This document shows, one piece after another, positions 5,940 through 6,655 of a stretch of 6,655 nucleotides of DNA; the stretch's first letter is position 1; each line of letters starts with the position of its first letter. Origin of the DNA: Gammaproteobacteria bacterium (GTDB lineage Bacteria > Pseudomonadota > Gammaproteobacteria > Pseudomonadales > UBA3067). The stretch spans positions 58,956 to 65,610 of the forward strand of contig NVVB01000014.1 in assembly GCA_002402085.1 (NCBI GenBank), written 5' to 3'. Below the pieces are notes generated by a model. That model had not been told where the DNA came from. It saw nothing but the letters and a program-made list of their open reading frames with translations, and ran no database searches. The translations under genes and the position numbers were made by a program.

Positions 5940-6655
5940 ATGCAATACCGAAAACTTGGCCGTACTGGCCTTGACGTCAGTTTAATCGGCTTGGGAACCA
6001 TGACCTGGGGCTTCCAGAACACCGAAGCGGAAGGCCGTGAGCAAATGGACTATGCCGTCGGGCAGGGGATTAACTTCTTTGATACCGCCGAAATGTATGC
6101 CATTCCTCCCACCGTGGATACCTACGGCACGACTGAAAACATCATTGGCAGTTGGTTTGCGAGTCGTAAAGCCCGCGATCAAGTGATTCTTGCAACCAAG
6201 ATCACAGGTCCTGGCAACTCGTGGATTCGAGAAGGCAGCGCCATCACGGGCAGCTCCATTAAACAAGCGCTGGAAGACAGCCTGCAGCGCTTACAAACCG
6301 ACTATATTGACCTGTATCAATTGCACTGGCCCAATCGGGGCGCCTATCACTTCGGTAAGCAATGGGGCTTCCAACCGAAGTTTGATGCGGCAGCGGTGGA
6401 AGCTAACTTTATTGAGGTGTTGGAGACCTGTCAGCAGCTGATTACGGAAGGCAAAATACGCCACATCGGCGTTTCAAACGAAACCGCATGGGGGGTGATG
6501 AAATGGTTGCAGCTCTCTGATAAATTCTCTCTGCCACGGATCGCTTCCATACAAAACGAATACTCCGTCATGTGTCGACAGTTCGAACCGGACCTTAATG
6601 AAATTGCAGTGCACGAAGATTGTGGATTACTGGCTTGGTCTCCGCTGACTCGTGG
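5940..6655 (+). CDS. tas: Aldo/keto reductase, Tas-like (3' end outside window)
   Basis: The ATG at 5940-5942 has AAAGGGG six bases upstream, and the frame is open for 238 codons to the window edge. The N-terminus (MQYRKLGRTGLDVSLIGLGT) and the following MTWGFQN-EAEGREQMDYAVGQG closely follow the Tas/YgdS group of NADP-dependent aldo/keto reductases. The catalytic tetrad is complete: Asp48 and Tyr53 in FDTAEMY, Lys87 in LATKITG, His129 in YQLHWP. Further matches are the SLQRLQTDYIDLYQ segment, GKIRHIGVSNETAWGVM (171-187) and the cofactor-side IQNEYS and LLAWSPLTRG segments. Complete Tas proteins are about 346 residues, so roughly 105 C-terminal residues are outside. The fold is a cytoplasmic (beta/alpha)8 barrel reducing carbonyls. 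E. coli tas was named for suppressing tyrosine auxotrophy, but its physiological substrate is not firmly known. The symbol is given by similarity; a paralogous aldo/keto reductase of the same subgroup is possible. Confidence 0.9.
   Translation, partial: MQYRKLGRTGLDVSLIGLGTMTWGFQNTEAEGREQMDYAVGQGINFFDTAEMYAIPPTVDTYGTTENIIGSWFASRKARDQVILATKITGPGNSWIREGSAITGSSIKQALEDSLQRLQTDYIDLYQLHWPNRGAYHFGKQWGFQPKFDAAAVEANFIEVLETCQQLITEGKIRHIGVSNETAWGVMKWLQLSDKFSLPRIASIQNEYSVMCRQFEPDLNEIAVHEDCGLLAWSPLTR

Noticed and set aside
5982..6441. Open frames on both strands within the aldo/keto reductase
   Set aside because: The Tas-like frame from 5940 has a complete catalytic tetrad and a ribosome site; the others are shadows.

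Overview
The window looks like an ordinary stretch of chromosome from a free-living, probably aquatic gammaproteobacterium. This rests on the protein families (AraC regulator, Tas-like aldo/keto reductase, EamA transporter, hybrid histidine kinase with [10 protein letters not shown] and [10 protein letters not shown] motifs), the moderate GC content and the AGGAG-type ribosome sites. The taxonomic call is an inference from family resemblance only. There are no RNA genes, CRISPR arrays, insertion sequences, transposases or phage genes that I can support.

Layout. (1) 1-889, plus strand: the C-terminal part of an AraC-family regulator, cut by the window edge, followed 86 bases later by a small antibiotic-biosynthesis-monooxygenase (ABM) fold protein. 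A palindrome overlapping a possible extended -10 lies between them. (2) 890-1053: a convergent gap with a T-rich weak terminator and a long perfect-core dyad. (3) 1054-2007, minus strand: an exported trypsin/HtrA-like serine protease with an intact His-Asp-Ser triad. (4) 2008-2526: a long divergent gap with 13-base tandem repeats and, just before the next gene, a hairpin that buries its Shine-Dalgarno sequence. (5) 2527-3360, plus strand: a ten-helix EamA/DMT transporter. (6) 3385-5346, minus strand: a hybrid histidine kinase whose PAS domain is cut at its N-terminus. (7) 5364-5777, plus strand: an isolated receiver domain that starts where the kinase breaks off. (8) 5940-6655, plus strand: a Tas-like aldo/keto reductase running off the window.

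The genes do not form one pathway. The most informative spot is around 5344-5366. Two hybrid-kinase-like genes meet head to head there, with no space for promoters, no ribosome sites, and both lacking their N-terminal halves. The kinase retains only the end of PAS, HisKA, HATPase, a degenerate receiver and a good receiver. The other gene retains only a receiver. The simplest reading is a deletion between two divergent sensor-kinase genes, or an assembly join, rather than a new system. The second point of interest is the candidate structured leader (2486-2523), in which a run of T pairs with the AAAGGA of the transporter's ribosome site. I did not find convincing evidence for a previously undescribed multi-gene system.
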